Assembly (NCBI RefSeq): GCF_036634195.1 | Contig: NZ_JAZIFY010000001.1 | Location: 186,001-250,000 of the forward strand | Reading direction: 5' to 3' | DNA from: Streptomyces sp. P9-A4 | Lineage (GTDB): Bacteria; Actinomycetota; Actinomycetes; Streptomycetales; Streptomycetaceae | Length of the DNA stretch: 64,000 bases | Part shown: in pieces, positions 15,810-25,808 of the stretch | Layout of the letters: every line of letters starts with the position of its first letter | How positions within the stretch are numbered: position 1 is the first letter of the stretch | The notes under the pieces: generated by a model | Databases searched by the model: none | Told to the model about the DNA's origin: nothing | What the model saw: the letters and a program-made list of their open reading frames with translations, nothing else | Made by a program: the position numbers and the translations under genes

Positions 15810-16043
15810 TGCTCGTCTCCGGCGTCGTCTGCGACGCGAGTTGAGGATGGGATGCAGATTCATGCCCCTCGGGGACGGGTTCGCGTGCCCGGGGCACCCG
15901 GATGACACGCGGTTCACTCGTCCGCTTCATGCGGCTCGCGCGCTGTAGGCGCTCCTGTCAAGGATCGACACTGACCGGCCTCGGCGTTTCGGCCGGGCAG
16001 GTCGTCTCCCCACCCCCACCGAGAAGAGAAAGAGGTGTGCCGG
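15810..16043. promoter_or_regulatory. divergent promoter region of the spore-pigment locus
   Basis: The 234-bp interval between two divergent start codons must hold both promoters. In S. coelicolor the ORFI promoter depends on the whi regulators and the ORFVIII promoter on sporulation sigma factor SigF (established knowledge). I could not assign a clear -35/-10 pair by eye. A palindrome GTGCCCGGGGCAC lies at 15885-15897, and AAGAGG (16030-16035) is the ribosome site for ORFI. Confidence 0.6.
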
Positions 16044-17165
16044 ATGGCCCCCTCGGGACGCATCTCGCAGTCCGTGTTCGACGGCTCCAGGCTGCGGGTG
16101 ATCCTCCTGCTCGACCTGTACGAAGGAGCGCAGCAGCAGTTCCTGGACGCGTACGAACTCATGTGCCAGCAGGTCGCCTCCGTTCCCGGACACATCAGTG
16201 ACCAGCTCTGCCAGTCCATCGAGAACCCCTCGCAGTGGCTCATCACCAGCGAGTGGGAGAGCGCCCCGCCGTTCCTCGCGTGGGTGAACAGCGAGGAGCA
16301 CGTCGAAACCGTCAAGCCGATGCACAGCTGCGTCCGGGACACCCGGTCGATGCGATACAGCATCCTCCGGGAGACCAACGCCGGTCAGCCGGCCTCGCGC
16401 ACCACGGCATCGGCCGACGTGCAGGTGGAGCCCCGCGTGGGCGAAGGTGTGGCACGCCATGCCCTCACCTTCACCGTCAAGCCGGGTTCCGAGTCGAAGG
16501 TGGCGGAGCTCCTGGCCGGGTACGAGTCGCCCCAGGCCCAGGTCGACGAGACCACACGGCTGCGCCGCACCTCCCTCTTCATGCACGGCAACCGCGTCGT
16601 GCGTGCCGTGGAGGTGGAGGGCGACCTGCTCGTGGCGCTGCGGCACGTCGCCCGTCAGCCCCAGGTGCGAGCGGTCGAGGAGGCCATCAACCCGTACCTC
16701 GAGCAGGACCGGGACCTGACCGACCCCGAGTCGGCACGGGTGTTCTTCACCCGGGCCGCGCTGCCGGCCGTCCACCATGTGGTGTCCGACCGGCCCGCGC
16801 CGGCCGACCTGCGACGGCACGCGCTGTACTACCCGGCCAAGGAAGGCCAGGGGATGGCACTCGCCCGGCTGCTCTCCCGTCAGGACCGGGCCGCCGCGGA
16901 CGATCCGGACAGCCCGGTGTACAGCAGCACCGTGTTCCAGCGCGACGACATCGTGGTGCGCCTCGTCGACGTCACGGGCGACCTCGACCTCGACCCCGTC
17001 GCCTCCCTCGGGCTCAAGGGCCCGCGGAATGCGGCGGAGTTGGAACGCCTCCTCGACGGCGGCGCGATCGGCGTCGAGGGCTCCCTGAAGACGGAGCGCA
17101 ACATCAACCGGCTTCTGTCGCACGCGGACATGCTGCCCGTCACGGACCGTTCGGCGCACTCCTGA
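16044..17165 (+). CDS. whiE-I: spore-pigment biosynthesis protein, WhiE ORFI (monooxygenase-like + SchA/CurD)
   Basis: The start at ATG 16044 leaves an 8-nt gap to AAGAGG; the in-frame GTG at 16035 would sit on the ribosome site itself. The 373-residue protein has an N-terminal antibiotic-biosynthesis-monooxygenase (ferredoxin-like) domain (about residues 10-105, '[20 protein letters not shown]', '[10 protein letters not shown]') and a longer SchA/CurD region with duplicated '[11 protein letters not shown]' and '[11 protein letters not shown]' elements. Homologues head the spore-pigment operons whiE, sch and cur. A precise reaction is not established. It is the first gene of the operon running to 21375. 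Confidence 0.9.
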   Translation: MAPSGRISQSVFDGSRLRVILLLDLYEGAQQQFLDAYELMCQQVASVPGHISDQLCQSIENPSQWLITSEWESAPPFLAWVNSEEHVETVKPMHSCVRDTRSMRYSILRETNAGQPASRTTASADVQVEPRVGEGVARHALTFTVKPGSESKVAELLAGYESPQAQVDETTRLRRTSLFMHGNRVVRAVEVEGDLLVALRHVARQPQVRAVEEAINPYLEQDRDLTDPESARVFFTRAALPAVHHVVSDRPAPADLRRHALYYPAKEGQGMALARLLSRQDRAAADDPDSPVYSSTVFQRDDIVVRLVDVTGDLDLDPVASLGLKGPRNAAELERLLDGGAIGVEGSLKTERNINRLLSHADMLPVTDRSAHS

Positions 17166-17232
17166 CGGCCGGCCGCGGCTCGCACCGCGGTCGCTCCCCA
17201 GCACGTCACTGTCACATCTGGAGGTAGCAACC

Positions 17233-17703
17233 ATGCTCAAGCAGCGTCCACGGATCGTGAACCTGAGCGATACGGAACCCAACCGCAGGCGGGGAGGTGA
17301 CCTGCGGGCCATGCTCACCCCGGCCACCGTGGGTTCCACCAGCGGCTTCATGGGCCTGGCCATCGTCCAGCCCGGCGAGCGCATCGGAGAGCACTACCAC
17401 CCGTACTCGGAGGAGTTCGTGTACGTGGTCTCGGGCGCGCTGGAGGTGGACCTGGATGGCGACACGTACGCGCTCCAGCCCGATCAGGGCCTCCTGATCC
17501 CGATCGACGTACGGCACCGCTTCCGCAACGTGGGCGATGTGGAGGCCCGCATGGTCTTCCACCTGGGCCCACTCGCCCCCCGGCCGAGCCTCGGCCACGT
17601 CGACACGGAGATCACCGACGAGGCCGAGCTCGCCGCGGCGGGCCCGCACCTGACCGTGCACGACCCGGGACGGGCGTCCGAGCGAAGCGGGGCCATCGAG
17701 TGA
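17233..17703 (+). CDS. whiE-II: cupin protein, WhiE ORFII
   Basis: A 156-residue single-domain cupin with GGAGG 8 nt before ATG. The metal-binding motif 1 reads '[17 protein letters not shown]' (His-x-His and Glu ligands) and motif 2 includes '[11 protein letters not shown]'. Homologues follow ORFI in spore-pigment clusters and are thought to assist folding or cyclisation of the polyketide, though no reaction is proven. Its stop overlaps the GTG of the ketosynthase gene (17700-17703), which indicates translational coupling. Confidence 0.9.
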   Translation: MLKQRPRIVNLSDTEPNRRRGGDLRAMLTPATVGSTSGFMGLAIVQPGERIGEHYHPYSEEFVYVVSGALEVDLDGDTYALQPDQGLLIPIDVRHRFRNVGDVEARMVFHLGPLAPRPSLGHVDTEITDEAELAAAGPHLTVHDPGRASERSGAIE

Positions 17704-18968
17704 CCCGGCGAGTGGCCGTCACCGGCATCGGTGTGGTCGCTCCAGGCGGCACCGGGGCGAAGGCGTTCTGGGACCTGCTCGCCGCCGGCCGTACCGCGAC
17801 CCGCGGCATCACCCTGTTCGACCCGGTCGGGCTGCGCTCCCGCATCGCCGCCGAGTGCGACTTCGACCCGGCGGACCACGGACTGGATCCGGACGTGAGC
17901 CGCCACGCCGACCGGTACATCCAGTTCGCCGTCGTCGCCGCCGGGGAAGCCGTCCGCGACTCCGGACTCGACACCGACGCCGAAGACCCCTGGCGCGTCG
18001 CCGTCTCCCTGGGCAGCGCCGTCGGCGGCACCACCCGACTCGAACACGACTACGTCCTGGTCAGCGAGGGCGGGCGGCGGTGGGACGTGGACCACCGCGC
18101 GGCCGGCCCCAAGCTGCACATGGCGTTCTCGCCAAGCACGCTCGCCTCCGTCGTGGCCGAGCAGTTCGGCGCCCGCGGCCCGGTGCAGACAGTCTCCACC
18201 GGCTGCACCTCCGGCCTCGACGCCGTGGGCTACGCCTTCCACACCATCGAGGAGGGCCGGGCGGACGTCTGCATCGCAGGTGCGTCGGACTCCCCGATCT
18301 CCCCCATCACCATGGCCTGCTTCGACGCCATCAAGGCCACGTCGCCCGACAACGACGACCCGGAGCACGCCTCCCGGCCCTTCGACAACAACCGCAACGG
18401 TTTCGTCATGGGAGAAGGCGCGGCCGTCCTCGTCCTGGAGGAGTACGAGCACGCCAGGGCACGGGGGGCGCACATCTACTGCGAGATCGGCGGCTACGCC
18501 ACCTTCGGCAACGCGTACCACATGACCGGTCTGACAGGCGAGGGGCTGGAGATGTCCCGGGCGATCGACTCCACGCTCGACCGGGCCCGGCTCGACCCCA
18601 CGCTGATCGACTACGTCAACGCGCACGGCTCGGGCACCCGGCAGAACGACCGGCACGAGACCGCCGCCGTGAAGCGGTCACTGGGTGCGCACGCCTACGA
18701 CACGCCCATGAGCTCCATCAAATCCATGGTGGGGCACTCGCTGGGCGCAATCGGCGCGATCGAGGTGGCCGCCTGCGTGCTCGCACTGAAGCACCAGGTG
18801 GTGCCCCCGACGGCGAACTACGAGACACCCGACCCCGAGTGCGACCTGGACTACGTGCCGCGCACCGCCCGCCCCCGGAAACTCAGGAACGTGCTTTCCG
18901 TGGGCAGCGGATTCGGCGGCTTCCAGTCCGCGGTCCTCCTGACGCGACCGGGTGGGAGGACACGATGA
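17700..18968 (+). CDS. whiE-III: type II PKS ketosynthase alpha subunit (WhiE ORFIII)
   Basis: A 422-residue beta-ketoacyl synthase with the full catalytic set: nucleophilic C169 in '[10 protein letters not shown]', H309 in 'NAHGSGT' and H346 in 'VGHSLGA'. The N-terminus '[14 protein letters not shown]' is typical. With KS-beta and ACP it forms the minimal PKS that condenses malonyl units into the poly-beta-ketone chain of the grey spore pigment. GTG start overlaps ORFII by 4 bp, and its TGA overlaps the ATG of KS-beta (18965-18968), so the two subunits are coupled for 1:1 synthesis. Confidence 0.95.
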   Translation: MTRRVAVTGIGVVAPGGTGAKAFWDLLAAGRTATRGITLFDPVGLRSRIAAECDFDPADHGLDPDVSRHADRYIQFAVVAAGEAVRDSGLDTDAEDPWRVAVSLGSAVGGTTRLEHDYVLVSEGGRRWDVDHRAAGPKLHMAFSPSTLASVVAEQFGARGPVQTVSTGCTSGLDAVGYAFHTIEEGRADVCIAGASDSPISPITMACFDAIKATSPDNDDPEHASRPFDNNRNGFVMGEGAAVLVLEEYEHARARGAHIYCEIGGYATFGNAYHMTGLTGEGLEMSRAIDSTLDRARLDPTLIDYVNAHGSGTRQNDRHETAAVKRSLGAHAYDTPMSSIKSMVGHSLGAIGAIEVAACVLALKHQVVPPTANYETPDPECDLDYVPRTARPRKLRNVLSVGSGFGGFQSAVLLTRPGGRTR

Positions 18969-20212
18969 GCACTGAGCGCCCACGGCGCGCGGTCGTCACC
19001 GGGATCGGCGTGATCGCCCCCAACGGACTGCGTGCCGACGCGTACTGGAAGTCCGTCCGGGAAGGGCTCGGCGTACTGGACCGGATCACCCGCGAGGGGT
19101 GCCAGGACCTGCCCCTCAAGGTCGCGGGCGAGGTCCGGGGCTTCGACGTCGGCGACCTGATCGAGGAGCGGTTCCTCGTCCAGACCGACCGCTTCAGCCA
19201 CTACGCGATGGCCGCGGCCCAGCTCGCCCTCGACGACGCCGGCCTCGCCCGGGAGGGCCCCGAGGAGCCGTTCGAGATCGGTGTGGTCACCGCGGCCGGC
19301 TCCGGCGGCGGCGAGTTCGGCCAGCGCGAGCTCCAGAAGCTCTGGGGCCAGGGGTCCAAGTTCGTCGGCCCGTACCAGTCCATCGCCTGGTTCTACGCCG
19401 CGAGCACCGGCCAGATCTCCATCCGGAGCGGCTTCAAGGGGCCGTGCGGTGTGGTCGCGAGCGACGAGGCGGGAGGCCTGGACGGCATCGCCCATGCGGC
19501 CCGTGCCGTACGGCGTGGCACCGGTGCGGTGGTCGTCGGAGCGGCGGAGGCCCCCCTCGCCCCGTACTCGATGGTGTGCCAGCTCGGATACCCGGAGCTC
19601 AGCAGCGTCGAGGACCCGGACCGCGCCTACCGGCCCTTCACCTCGGGAGCCTGCGGCTTCGTCCCGGCGGAGGGCGGCGCGATGCTCGTCGTGGAGGACG
19701 AGTCCCGCGCCCGCGACCGGGGAGCGGCCGTCCGGGCCGTCGTCGCCGGCCACGGGGCCACGTTCACCGGCGCCTCCCGGTGGGAGGAGTCCCGGGAGGG
19801 GCTCGCCCGTGCCATCCGTGTCGCCCTCGACGAGGCCGGGTGCGCCCCCGAGGAGATCGACGTCGTCTTCGCCGACGCCTTGGGCGTACCGGAGGCGGAC
19901 CGCGCCGAGGCGCTGGCGATCGCCGACGTCCTCGGGGCACACGCCGGCCGCGTCCCCGTCACGGCGCCCAAGACGGGCATCGGGCGTGCCTACTGCGGGG
20001 CGCCCGTCCTGGACACCGCCGCCGCGGTCTTCGCGATGGAGCACGGCGTGGTCCCCCCCACCCCCAACGTGTTCGACATCTGCCACGACCTCGATCTGGT
20101 GATGTCCCGCGCTCGCCCCGCCGAGCTGCGCACGGCCCTCGTCCTCAGCAGGGGACTCATGGGATCCAACGCGGCGCTGGTCGTGCGCCGCGGCGACGAC
20201 ACCGCCCGGTAG
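18965..20212 (+). CDS. whiE-IV: type II PKS ketosynthase beta / chain-length factor (WhiE ORFIV)
   Basis: The 415-residue protein is KS-like ('[15 protein letters not shown]') but the active-site Cys is replaced: aligned with C169 of the alpha subunit stands E168 in '[11 protein letters not shown]'. Most chain-length factors have Gln here. It heterodimerises with KS-alpha, helps prime by decarboxylating malonyl-ACP, and shapes the tunnel that sets chain length. Later motifs '[22 protein letters not shown]' also match the family. Coupled to KS-alpha by ATGA; the ACP gene follows after 24 nt. Confidence 0.95.
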   Translation: MSTERPRRAVVTGIGVIAPNGLRADAYWKSVREGLGVLDRITREGCQDLPLKVAGEVRGFDVGDLIEERFLVQTDRFSHYAMAAAQLALDDAGLAREGPEEPFEIGVVTAAGSGGGEFGQRELQKLWGQGSKFVGPYQSIAWFYAASTGQISIRSGFKGPCGVVASDEAGGLDGIAHAARAVRRGTGAVVVGAAEAPLAPYSMVCQLGYPELSSVEDPDRAYRPFTSGACGFVPAEGGAMLVVEDESRARDRGAAVRAVVAGHGATFTGASRWEESREGLARAIRVALDEAGCAPEEIDVVFADALGVPEADRAEALAIADVLGAHAGRVPVTAPKTGIGRAYCGAPVLDTAAAVFAMEHGVVPPTPNVFDICHDLDLVMSRARPAELRTALVLSRGLMGSNAALVVRRGDDTAR

Positions 20213-20236
20213 GACCGGGCGGTAAGGAGAGTACAG

Positions 20237-20978
<742 letters not shown>

Positions 20979-20990
20979 CCGCGGCCCGTC

Positions 20991-21028
20991 GCACCCACAC
21001 CCGCACCCACACCCGCATACCCGCACCC
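20991..21028 (+). repeat. C-rich short tandem repeat between ORFVI and ORFVII
   Basis: The spacer upstream of ORFVII consists of near-perfect copies of GCACCCACACCC, then shorter variants. It lacks G apart from the unit start and would be single-stranded in mRNA, possibly an unstructured leader for the following ribosome site. Confidence 0.75.
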
Positions 21029-21042
21029 TGGAAGGACGCTCG

Positions 21043-21375
21043 ATGCACCACTCCCTGATCGTCGCCCGGATGGCGCCCGGCTCGGGCCCGGCGATCGCCG
21101 ACGTGTTCGCCGCCTCCGACCGTGGAGAACTCCCCCACCTGGTCGGCGTCACGCGGCGTCGCCTGTTCCAGTTCGGCGACGTGTACCTGCACCTCATCGA
21201 GTCGGACCAGGACCCGGGGCCGGCCATCGCGAAGCTGACCGGACACCCTGAGTTCCGCGACGCCAGCGAGAAGCTGTCGGCGTACGTCAGCGCGTACGAC
21301 CCGCAGACGTGGCGGAGCCCCAAGGACGCCATGGCACAGTGCTTCTACCAGTGGGAGCGCGACGCCGGTTCCTGA
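21043..21375 (+). CDS. whiE-VII: TcmI-family polyketide cyclase (WhiE ORFVII)
   Basis: A 110-residue ferredoxin-like alpha+beta barrel protein with GGAAGGA before ATG. Family blocks: 'HSLIVARMAPGSGPAIADVFAASDRGELPHLVGVTRRRLFQFGDVYLHLIE' and 'FYQWE' at the end, as in TcmI and WhiE-ORFVII. It should cyclise a later ring of the pigment precursor after ORFVI. Last gene of the operon; a 19-bp hairpin follows 14 bases after the stop. Confidence 0.94.
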   Translation: MHHSLIVARMAPGSGPAIADVFAASDRGELPHLVGVTRRRLFQFGDVYLHLIESDQDPGPAIAKLTGHPEFRDASEKLSAYVSAYDPQTWRSPKDAMAQCFYQWERDAGS

Positions 21376-21389
21376 TCCTTACCGGCAGG

Positions 21390-21444
21390 GAAACCCGAGG
21401 CCGCCCGCCCCGCGAACGACGCGGAGCGGGCGGCCTCGGGTTTC
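21390..21444. terminator. strong bidirectional hairpin terminator
   Basis: A perfect 19-bp inverted repeat (21390-21408 with 21426-21444) with AAA/TTT at the outer ends lies between two convergent genes. It should end both the pigment operon and the O-methyltransferase transcript. Confidence 0.9.
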
Positions 21445-21460
21445 CTCTCCCCCGTCCCCG

Positions 21461-22489
21461 TCAGGCGGGCACGGTGCACTCGAACGCGTGGAGGTACGCG
21501 TTGACCGGGCGGATCTCGCCGATGACGAGCCCCGCCTCCGTCAGCCGGTCGACCATGCTCTGCCGGGTGTGCTTCGCACCGCCGACGTTGAGGAGCAGCA
21601 GCAGGTCCATGGCGGTCGTGAACCTCATCGAGGGCGTGTCGTCGACGAGGTTCTCGATCACGACGACCCGGGCGCCGGGGCGCGCCGCCCTGCGGACGTT
21701 GGCGAGCGCCCTACGGGTGCTCTCGTCGTCCCACTCCAGGATGTTCTTGATGATGTACACATCCGCCCGGATCGGGATGTCCTCGCGGCAGTCGCCGGCC
21801 ACCACACGGACCCGGGGACTGAGCGCGCCGCCGTCCCGCAGGCGCGGGTCGGCGTTCTCCACCACTCCCGGCAGGTCGAGCAGCGCGCCGTTCAGGGAGG
21901 GGTGCTTCTCCAGCAGACTCGCCAGGACGTGTCCCTGTCCGCCGCCGATGTCCGCGACGCAGGACACGTCCCCGAGGTCGAGGAGGTCCGCGACGTCCTG
22001 TGCCGACTGCCTGCTCGACGTGGTCATGGCCCGGTTGAAGACGTGGGCGGACTCGGGCGCGTCCTCGTTGAGGTACGCGAAGAACTCCCGCCCGTACACG
22101 TCCTCGAAGACGTTCCGTCCGGAGCGCACGGCCTCGTCGAGCTTCGGCCAGACGTCCCACGTCCACGGTTCGGTGCACCACAGTGCGATGTACCGCAGGC
22201 TGTGCGGATCGTCCTCGCGCAGCAGCCGGGACATCTCCGTGTGGGCGAAGGTGCCGTCGGGCTGCTCGGTGAAGACCCCTTGGCAGGACAGTGCGCGCAG
22301 CAGCCTGCGCAGTGTCTGCGGCTGGGTCTTCACGGCGGCCGCGAGGTCCTCCGCGGTCATGGACGTGTCGCCCAGGGCGTCGGCCACGCCCAGACGGGCG
22401 GCCGCGCGTACGGCGGCGGCGCACGCCGCCCCGAAGACGAGTTCCCTCAGCCGCATCGGCGGGGCGGGAGCCGGGTCAACCGTTGTCAT
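21461..22489 (-). CDS. SAM-dependent O-methyltransferase, family 2 (polyketide type)
   Basis: A 342-residue enzyme with an N-terminal winged-helix dimerisation domain (residues 12-95, 'LVFGAACAAAVRAAARLGVADAL') and a Rossmann SAM-binding domain with 'DIGGGQG' at residues 180-186. This is the DnrK/TcmO class of small-molecule O-methyltransferases. In most members the segment after beta-4 reads 'LHDWDDE', with His as putative base. Here it reads 'LEWDDE', so the His is replaced. Position beside the whiE genes suggests methylation of a pigment phenol, but it is convergent and separately transcribed, so that link is inference. Confidence 0.87.
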   Translation of the reverse strand: MTTVDPAPAPPMRLRELVFGAACAAAVRAAARLGVADALGDTSMTAEDLAAAVKTQPQTLRRLLRALSCQGVFTEQPDGTFAHTEMSRLLREDDPHSLRYIALWCTEPWTWDVWPKLDEAVRSGRNVFEDVYGREFFAYLNEDAPESAHVFNRAMTTSSRQSAQDVADLLDLGDVSCVADIGGGQGHVLASLLEKHPSLNGALLDLPGVVENADPRLRDGGALSPRVRVVAGDCREDIPIRADVYIIKNILEWDDESTRRALANVRRAARPGARVVVIENLVDDTPSMRFTTAMDLLLLLNVGGAKHTRQSMVDRLTEAGLVIGEIRPVNAYLHAFECTVPA

Positions 22490-22544
22490 CTGTTCGCCTT
22501 GTCCTTGCTGTCGTGCCGTGGGTGGTGTCGGGGATCCCGGTGGG

Positions 22545-23609
22545 TCAGCACATTCCGGCGGGTTCCGAGAGCGTGCAGGTGTTACGGGTGAAGGTGTTGC
22601 CCTTGCCGGTGTCCCGGTCGGCCAGATCGGCGGGGCTGTTGCGCATCACCACGTTGTCGCGGATCGCGTTCTGCTCGTTCGGAACGCCCACGAAGCTCTT
22701 GAACAGCACGATGCCGCCCGAGAGCGGCGAGGCGCCCACGTTGCCGACGACCCTGTTCTTCTCCACCACCGTCTCCTCGGCGCCGGTGAGGACGATGCCC
22801 GAGCCTTGCAGGAAGGGCAGACGGGGGGTCTTCGGGCAGTACTTGTTGTTGGCGTGGATGTCGTTGCGGCGCAGGGTCATCGCCCCCGCGCGCGGGGTGG
22901 ACTCGTCGCCCACCACGAAGACGGCGGCGCAGTTCGCGGTCGCCTCGTTGTGGTCGACCGTCACGTTCCGCAGGCGCCGCACCGTGAGGCCGATCCGGTT
23001 GCCGGACAGGCTGTTGTGGGTGACCAGCGTGCCCTCGGCGTCCGTGGCGCCGGCCTCCGTGTCGGTGGTGTTGGCCAGGAACAGTCCGGCGTCGGCGTTG
23101 TTCCGGGCGGTGTTGTGGCTGAAGACACCCCGTGTGGATCTCTCCTGGGCGATGCCCCACTTCCCGTTCTTCTCGGCAAGCACCTTGCGGACCGTCAGCC
23201 GGTCGGTGCGGGAGGCCCACAGGCCGTTGGCGGTGTAGCCCCTGAGGGCGAGGGAGCGCACGGTGACGCCCTCGACGGGGCGGCTGTCCGTCCCGGTCAC
23301 GCAGATGCCGTGACCGGCCTTGGCGCATGTGTCGTCGGCTGCGGCGCCGCCGGGCACGAGGACCGTGGAGGCCGGGCCCGAGCCGCGCAGCGTCAGGCGC
23401 GGAGTGGTGATGCGGACGCTCTCGCGGTAGGTGCCGGGTGACAGGACGATGGTGTCCCCCGGTTTCGCGGCGTCCACGGCCTTCTGGATCGATTCGCCGG
23501 GCTCGACCAGGTGCGCCGTACGGCTCCCGGCACCGGGCGCGGCCGCACCCAGCCCGGAGGCCGTGAGGGCCACGGTGCAGGCCAGCAGGGTGATCTGTCG
23601 TTTGGTCAT
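22545..23609 (-). CDS. secreted right-handed parallel beta-helix protein (NosD/pectate-lyase-like fold)
   Basis: The 354-residue product begins with a signal peptide ('ITLLACTVALTASGLGAAAPGAG'). Then comes the opening typical of PbH1 proteins ('SIQKAVDAAKPGDTIVLSPGTYRESVRITTPRLTLRGSG') and about eight coils with 'N.A..N.G..L' turns, e.g. 'HNTARNNADAGLFLAN' and 'HNSLSGNRIGLTVRRLRNVTVDHNEA'. It would sit outside the cell; the family includes polysaccharide lyases and non-catalytic scaffold proteins, and no catalytic triad can be assigned. C-terminal Cys residues may stabilise the last coil. It follows the O-methyltransferase gene's start by 56 bp on the same strand. Confidence 0.85.
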   Translation of the reverse strand: MTKRQITLLACTVALTASGLGAAAPGAGSRTAHLVEPGESIQKAVDAAKPGDTIVLSPGTYRESVRITTPRLTLRGSGPASTVLVPGGAAADDTCAKAGHGICVTGTDSRPVEGVTVRSLALRGYTANGLWASRTDRLTVRKVLAEKNGKWGIAQERSTRGVFSHNTARNNADAGLFLANTTDTEAGATDAEGTLVTHNSLSGNRIGLTVRRLRNVTVDHNEATANCAAVFVVGDESTPRAGAMTLRRNDIHANNKYCPKTPRLPFLQGSGIVLTGAEETVVEKNRVVGNVGASPLSGGIVLFKSFVGVPNEQNAIRDNVVMRNSPADLADRDTGKGNTFTRNTCTLSEPAGMC

Positions 23610-23795
23610 GTGCCGAAGTTAAGAGCGCGTATTCCGGCCTGCCACCGGTGATCCCCCAGGCGGACCTAGGCGTACCTCCCTGCGGTCCACGCTCGGGCGT
23701 GGCGCGCGGGTCCTCACGGCGATCTCCGCTCCTCCCTGGATCATGGGGGCCGCCGGGGGCACGTCTTCGGTGCGGCGGGCGGCAAAGGGGTTCGG

Positions 23796-25340
23796 ATGCG
23801 CAAGTGGTGGCCCTTGGCCGCGATCTGTCTGGGCACGTTCATGCTCCTGCTGGACGTCACGATCGTGACGGTGGCGCTGCCCGCCATGGCGACCGACCTC
23901 GGCACCACGCTCTCCGAGCTGGAGTGGGTGGTCGACGCGTACGCGCTGGCGCTGGCGACGCTGCTGCTCGGCGTCGGTTCCCGCGCCGACCGGATCGGCC
24001 GCAGGAGGGTGTACCTGGTCGGGCTGATCGTCTTCACCGCGGCGTCGGTGGCGTGCGCGGTCGCCCCGAACGCGGGTGTGCTGATCGGCGCCCGCGTGGT
24101 GCAGGGGATCGGCGCCGCCGGGATGTTCGGTACGACGATCGCCCTGCTCGGCATGCACTACGGCGGCCGGGACCGGGGGGTGGCCTTCGCCCTGTGGGGC
24201 GCCACCAACTCGGTCGCCGCCGCGGCCGGGCCCGTCGTCGGCGGACTCCTCACCCAGTACCTGGACTGGCGGTGGATCTTCTTCGTCAACCTGCCGGTCT
24301 GTCTGGCCGCCGTCGCGATGACGCTCCTGTCCGTCCGGGAGGCCAAGGGGCAGGGTCGGCAGCAAGCGGACGTCCTCGGCGCCGTCTCCTTCACGGTGGC
24401 GAGCGGGGCTCTCACCTTCGGGCTGGTCCGCGCCCACTCCGACGGCTGGACGACTCCAATCACCCTCGGTCTGTTCGGCACGGCGGCTGTCGCCCTCGCC
24501 CTGTTCGTCATGGTCGAGACGAGGGTCGAGCACCCGGTCCTCGACCTGTCGCTGTTCCGCAGACCATCGTTCACCGGCATCATGACCGGCGCCCTGTTCC
24601 TGCAAGGCGCCGCGTTCGCCTACCTGTTGTACGAGTCCCTGTGGATGCAGTCCGTCCTGGGGTACGAGCCCGTCGAAGCAGGTCTGTACATCCTGCCCAT
24701 GTGCGCCTCCGCGTTCCTCGCGTCCGTGCTCGCGGGCCGCTTCGGCCCCTGGCCGCCACGGGCGACCATCGGAGGAGGGCTGGCACTCGTCGCCATGGGC
24801 TCCGGGATGCAGGCCACCCTCGACGCGGGATCCTCGGGCAGCAGCCTCGTGGCGGGGCTCGTCGTCGCCGGTCTGGGCGTCGGGCTCGTGACACCCAGTC
24901 TGTCGGCGGCTGCCCTGGCCACGGTGCCGCCTGAGCGCGGAGGCATGGTGGGCGGTGCGGTCAACACCTTCCGCCAGTTGGGCTTCGCCTTGGGGATCGC
25001 CGTGTTCGGCGTGATCTTCCAGTCGCGGATCGAGGGTGTGCTGAAGGCCGACGGGCGCATCCCCGACCCGCACGGGGCGGCCGTCGTTCTGAGCGGCGGA
25101 CACGCCCGGTCGTTCATTGCCGGCCGGCCGGAGTACGAACGCGCCGAGATGACGCGCCTGGTGCGCGAGGCGTTCACGTCCGGCCTGAACGCGGTGCTGG
25201 TCGTGGCGGCGGCGCTGGGGGCGGCGGCCTCACTGATCATCGTCGCGACGGTACGGGTCCCCACGGCCGACGCCGGGCAGCAGCCGGAGGCGGGCGCGAT
25301 CCCGGGCGGACAGGAGACGCGAGCGGACGCCGCGCTGTAG
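23796..25340 (+). CDS. MFS exporter, 14-TM DHA2 (EmrB/QacA) family
   Basis: A 514-residue membrane protein with the DHA2 pattern: first helix 'LAAICLGTFMLLLDVTIVTVALPAMATDL' with the D in TM1, motif A 'GSRADRIGRRRVYLVGL', and motif C region 'GPVVGGLLTQYLDWRWIFFVNLPV'. About fourteen hydrophobic segments can be counted. It should act as a proton-coupled drug or metabolite efflux pump. It is divergent from the beta-helix gene (186 bp between starts) and no regulator adjoins it. The substrate is unknown. Confidence 0.92.
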   Translation: MRKWWPLAAICLGTFMLLLDVTIVTVALPAMATDLGTTLSELEWVVDAYALALATLLLGVGSRADRIGRRRVYLVGLIVFTAASVACAVAPNAGVLIGARVVQGIGAAGMFGTTIALLGMHYGGRDRGVAFALWGATNSVAAAAGPVVGGLLTQYLDWRWIFFVNLPVCLAAVAMTLLSVREAKGQGRQQADVLGAVSFTVASGALTFGLVRAHSDGWTTPITLGLFGTAAVALALFVMVETRVEHPVLDLSLFRRPSFTGIMTGALFLQGAAFAYLLYESLWMQSVLGYEPVEAGLYILPMCASAFLASVLAGRFGPWPPRATIGGGLALVAMGSGMQATLDAGSSGSSLVAGLVVAGLGVGLVTPSLSAAALATVPPERGGMVGGAVNTFRQLGFALGIAVFGVIFQSRIEGVLKADGRIPDPHGAAVVLSGGHARSFIAGRPEYERAEMTRLVREAFTSGLNAVLVVAAALGAAASLIIVATVRVPTADAGQQPEAGAIPGGQETRADAAL

Positions 25341-25808
25341 CGTCGGGCGCCCATGGCGTGAGACGTCGCACCCCCGGCCGACGTCCTCGAAGAGCGCGAC
25401 GAGACGCTCGACGCGGACCGCGTACACCTCGTGTTCGCCGCCCTCAAGGGCCCCGATGCCCAGCCCGCTCCCGATGATTCCCCGCACTTCCCGGTCCACC
25501 CCCATCCCCTCCGCCCCGGCACTGCCCGGACCAGGATCCGGACCAGCCCGCACCAGGGAGCCACACTGACCGCGGGCAGGCCGACGGGCGCCCCTCGTGC
25601 AGGACGGGAGGTCCGCGCCGCCCGCGGCCCCGTTCAAGGTCTTCAGCCACCCACCGCGACGGCCGGGCCCCGGGTCACCTTTGTCAGCGTCAACAACACG
25701 TCCTCGACAACACGTTGAGCTCTGCGCCGTAAGGTGCAGACACCACTTCTCTGGAAGCGATTGCCGCGGGCAGCTCAGCGTGATCACGCCGACGACTCAG
25801 GAGACGCC
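25341..25808. other. 468-bp gap without an assigned gene
   Basis: Nothing convincing on either strand. A minus-strand stretch near 25340-25460 ('GGEHEVYAVRVERLVALFEDVGR') looks protein-like but has no family I recognise and no start context. Just upstream of the next gene, the 8-mer CAACACGT occurs twice (near 25690-25715) in a locally A+T-richer stretch that may be the promoter. Confidence 0.4.

Noticed and set aside
12525..15905. 1126-aa + strand open frame
   Set aside because: It runs antisense across three convincing minus-strand genes (K+ channel, secreted protein, FAD hydroxylase) and has only low-complexity Arg/Gly/Pro sequence. It is an antisense shadow caused by high G+C.
17855..18964. 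Upstream extension of the KS-beta frame
   Set aside because: Arg/His-rich translation over the KS-alpha gene. The true start is ATG 18965, which overlaps the KS-alpha stop.
25230..25787. 185-aa minus-strand frame with 'GGEHEVYAVRVERLVALFEDVGR'
   Set aside because: One short stretch looks protein-like, but the rest is low-complexity, it overlaps the exporter 3' end, and no family or start site supports it.
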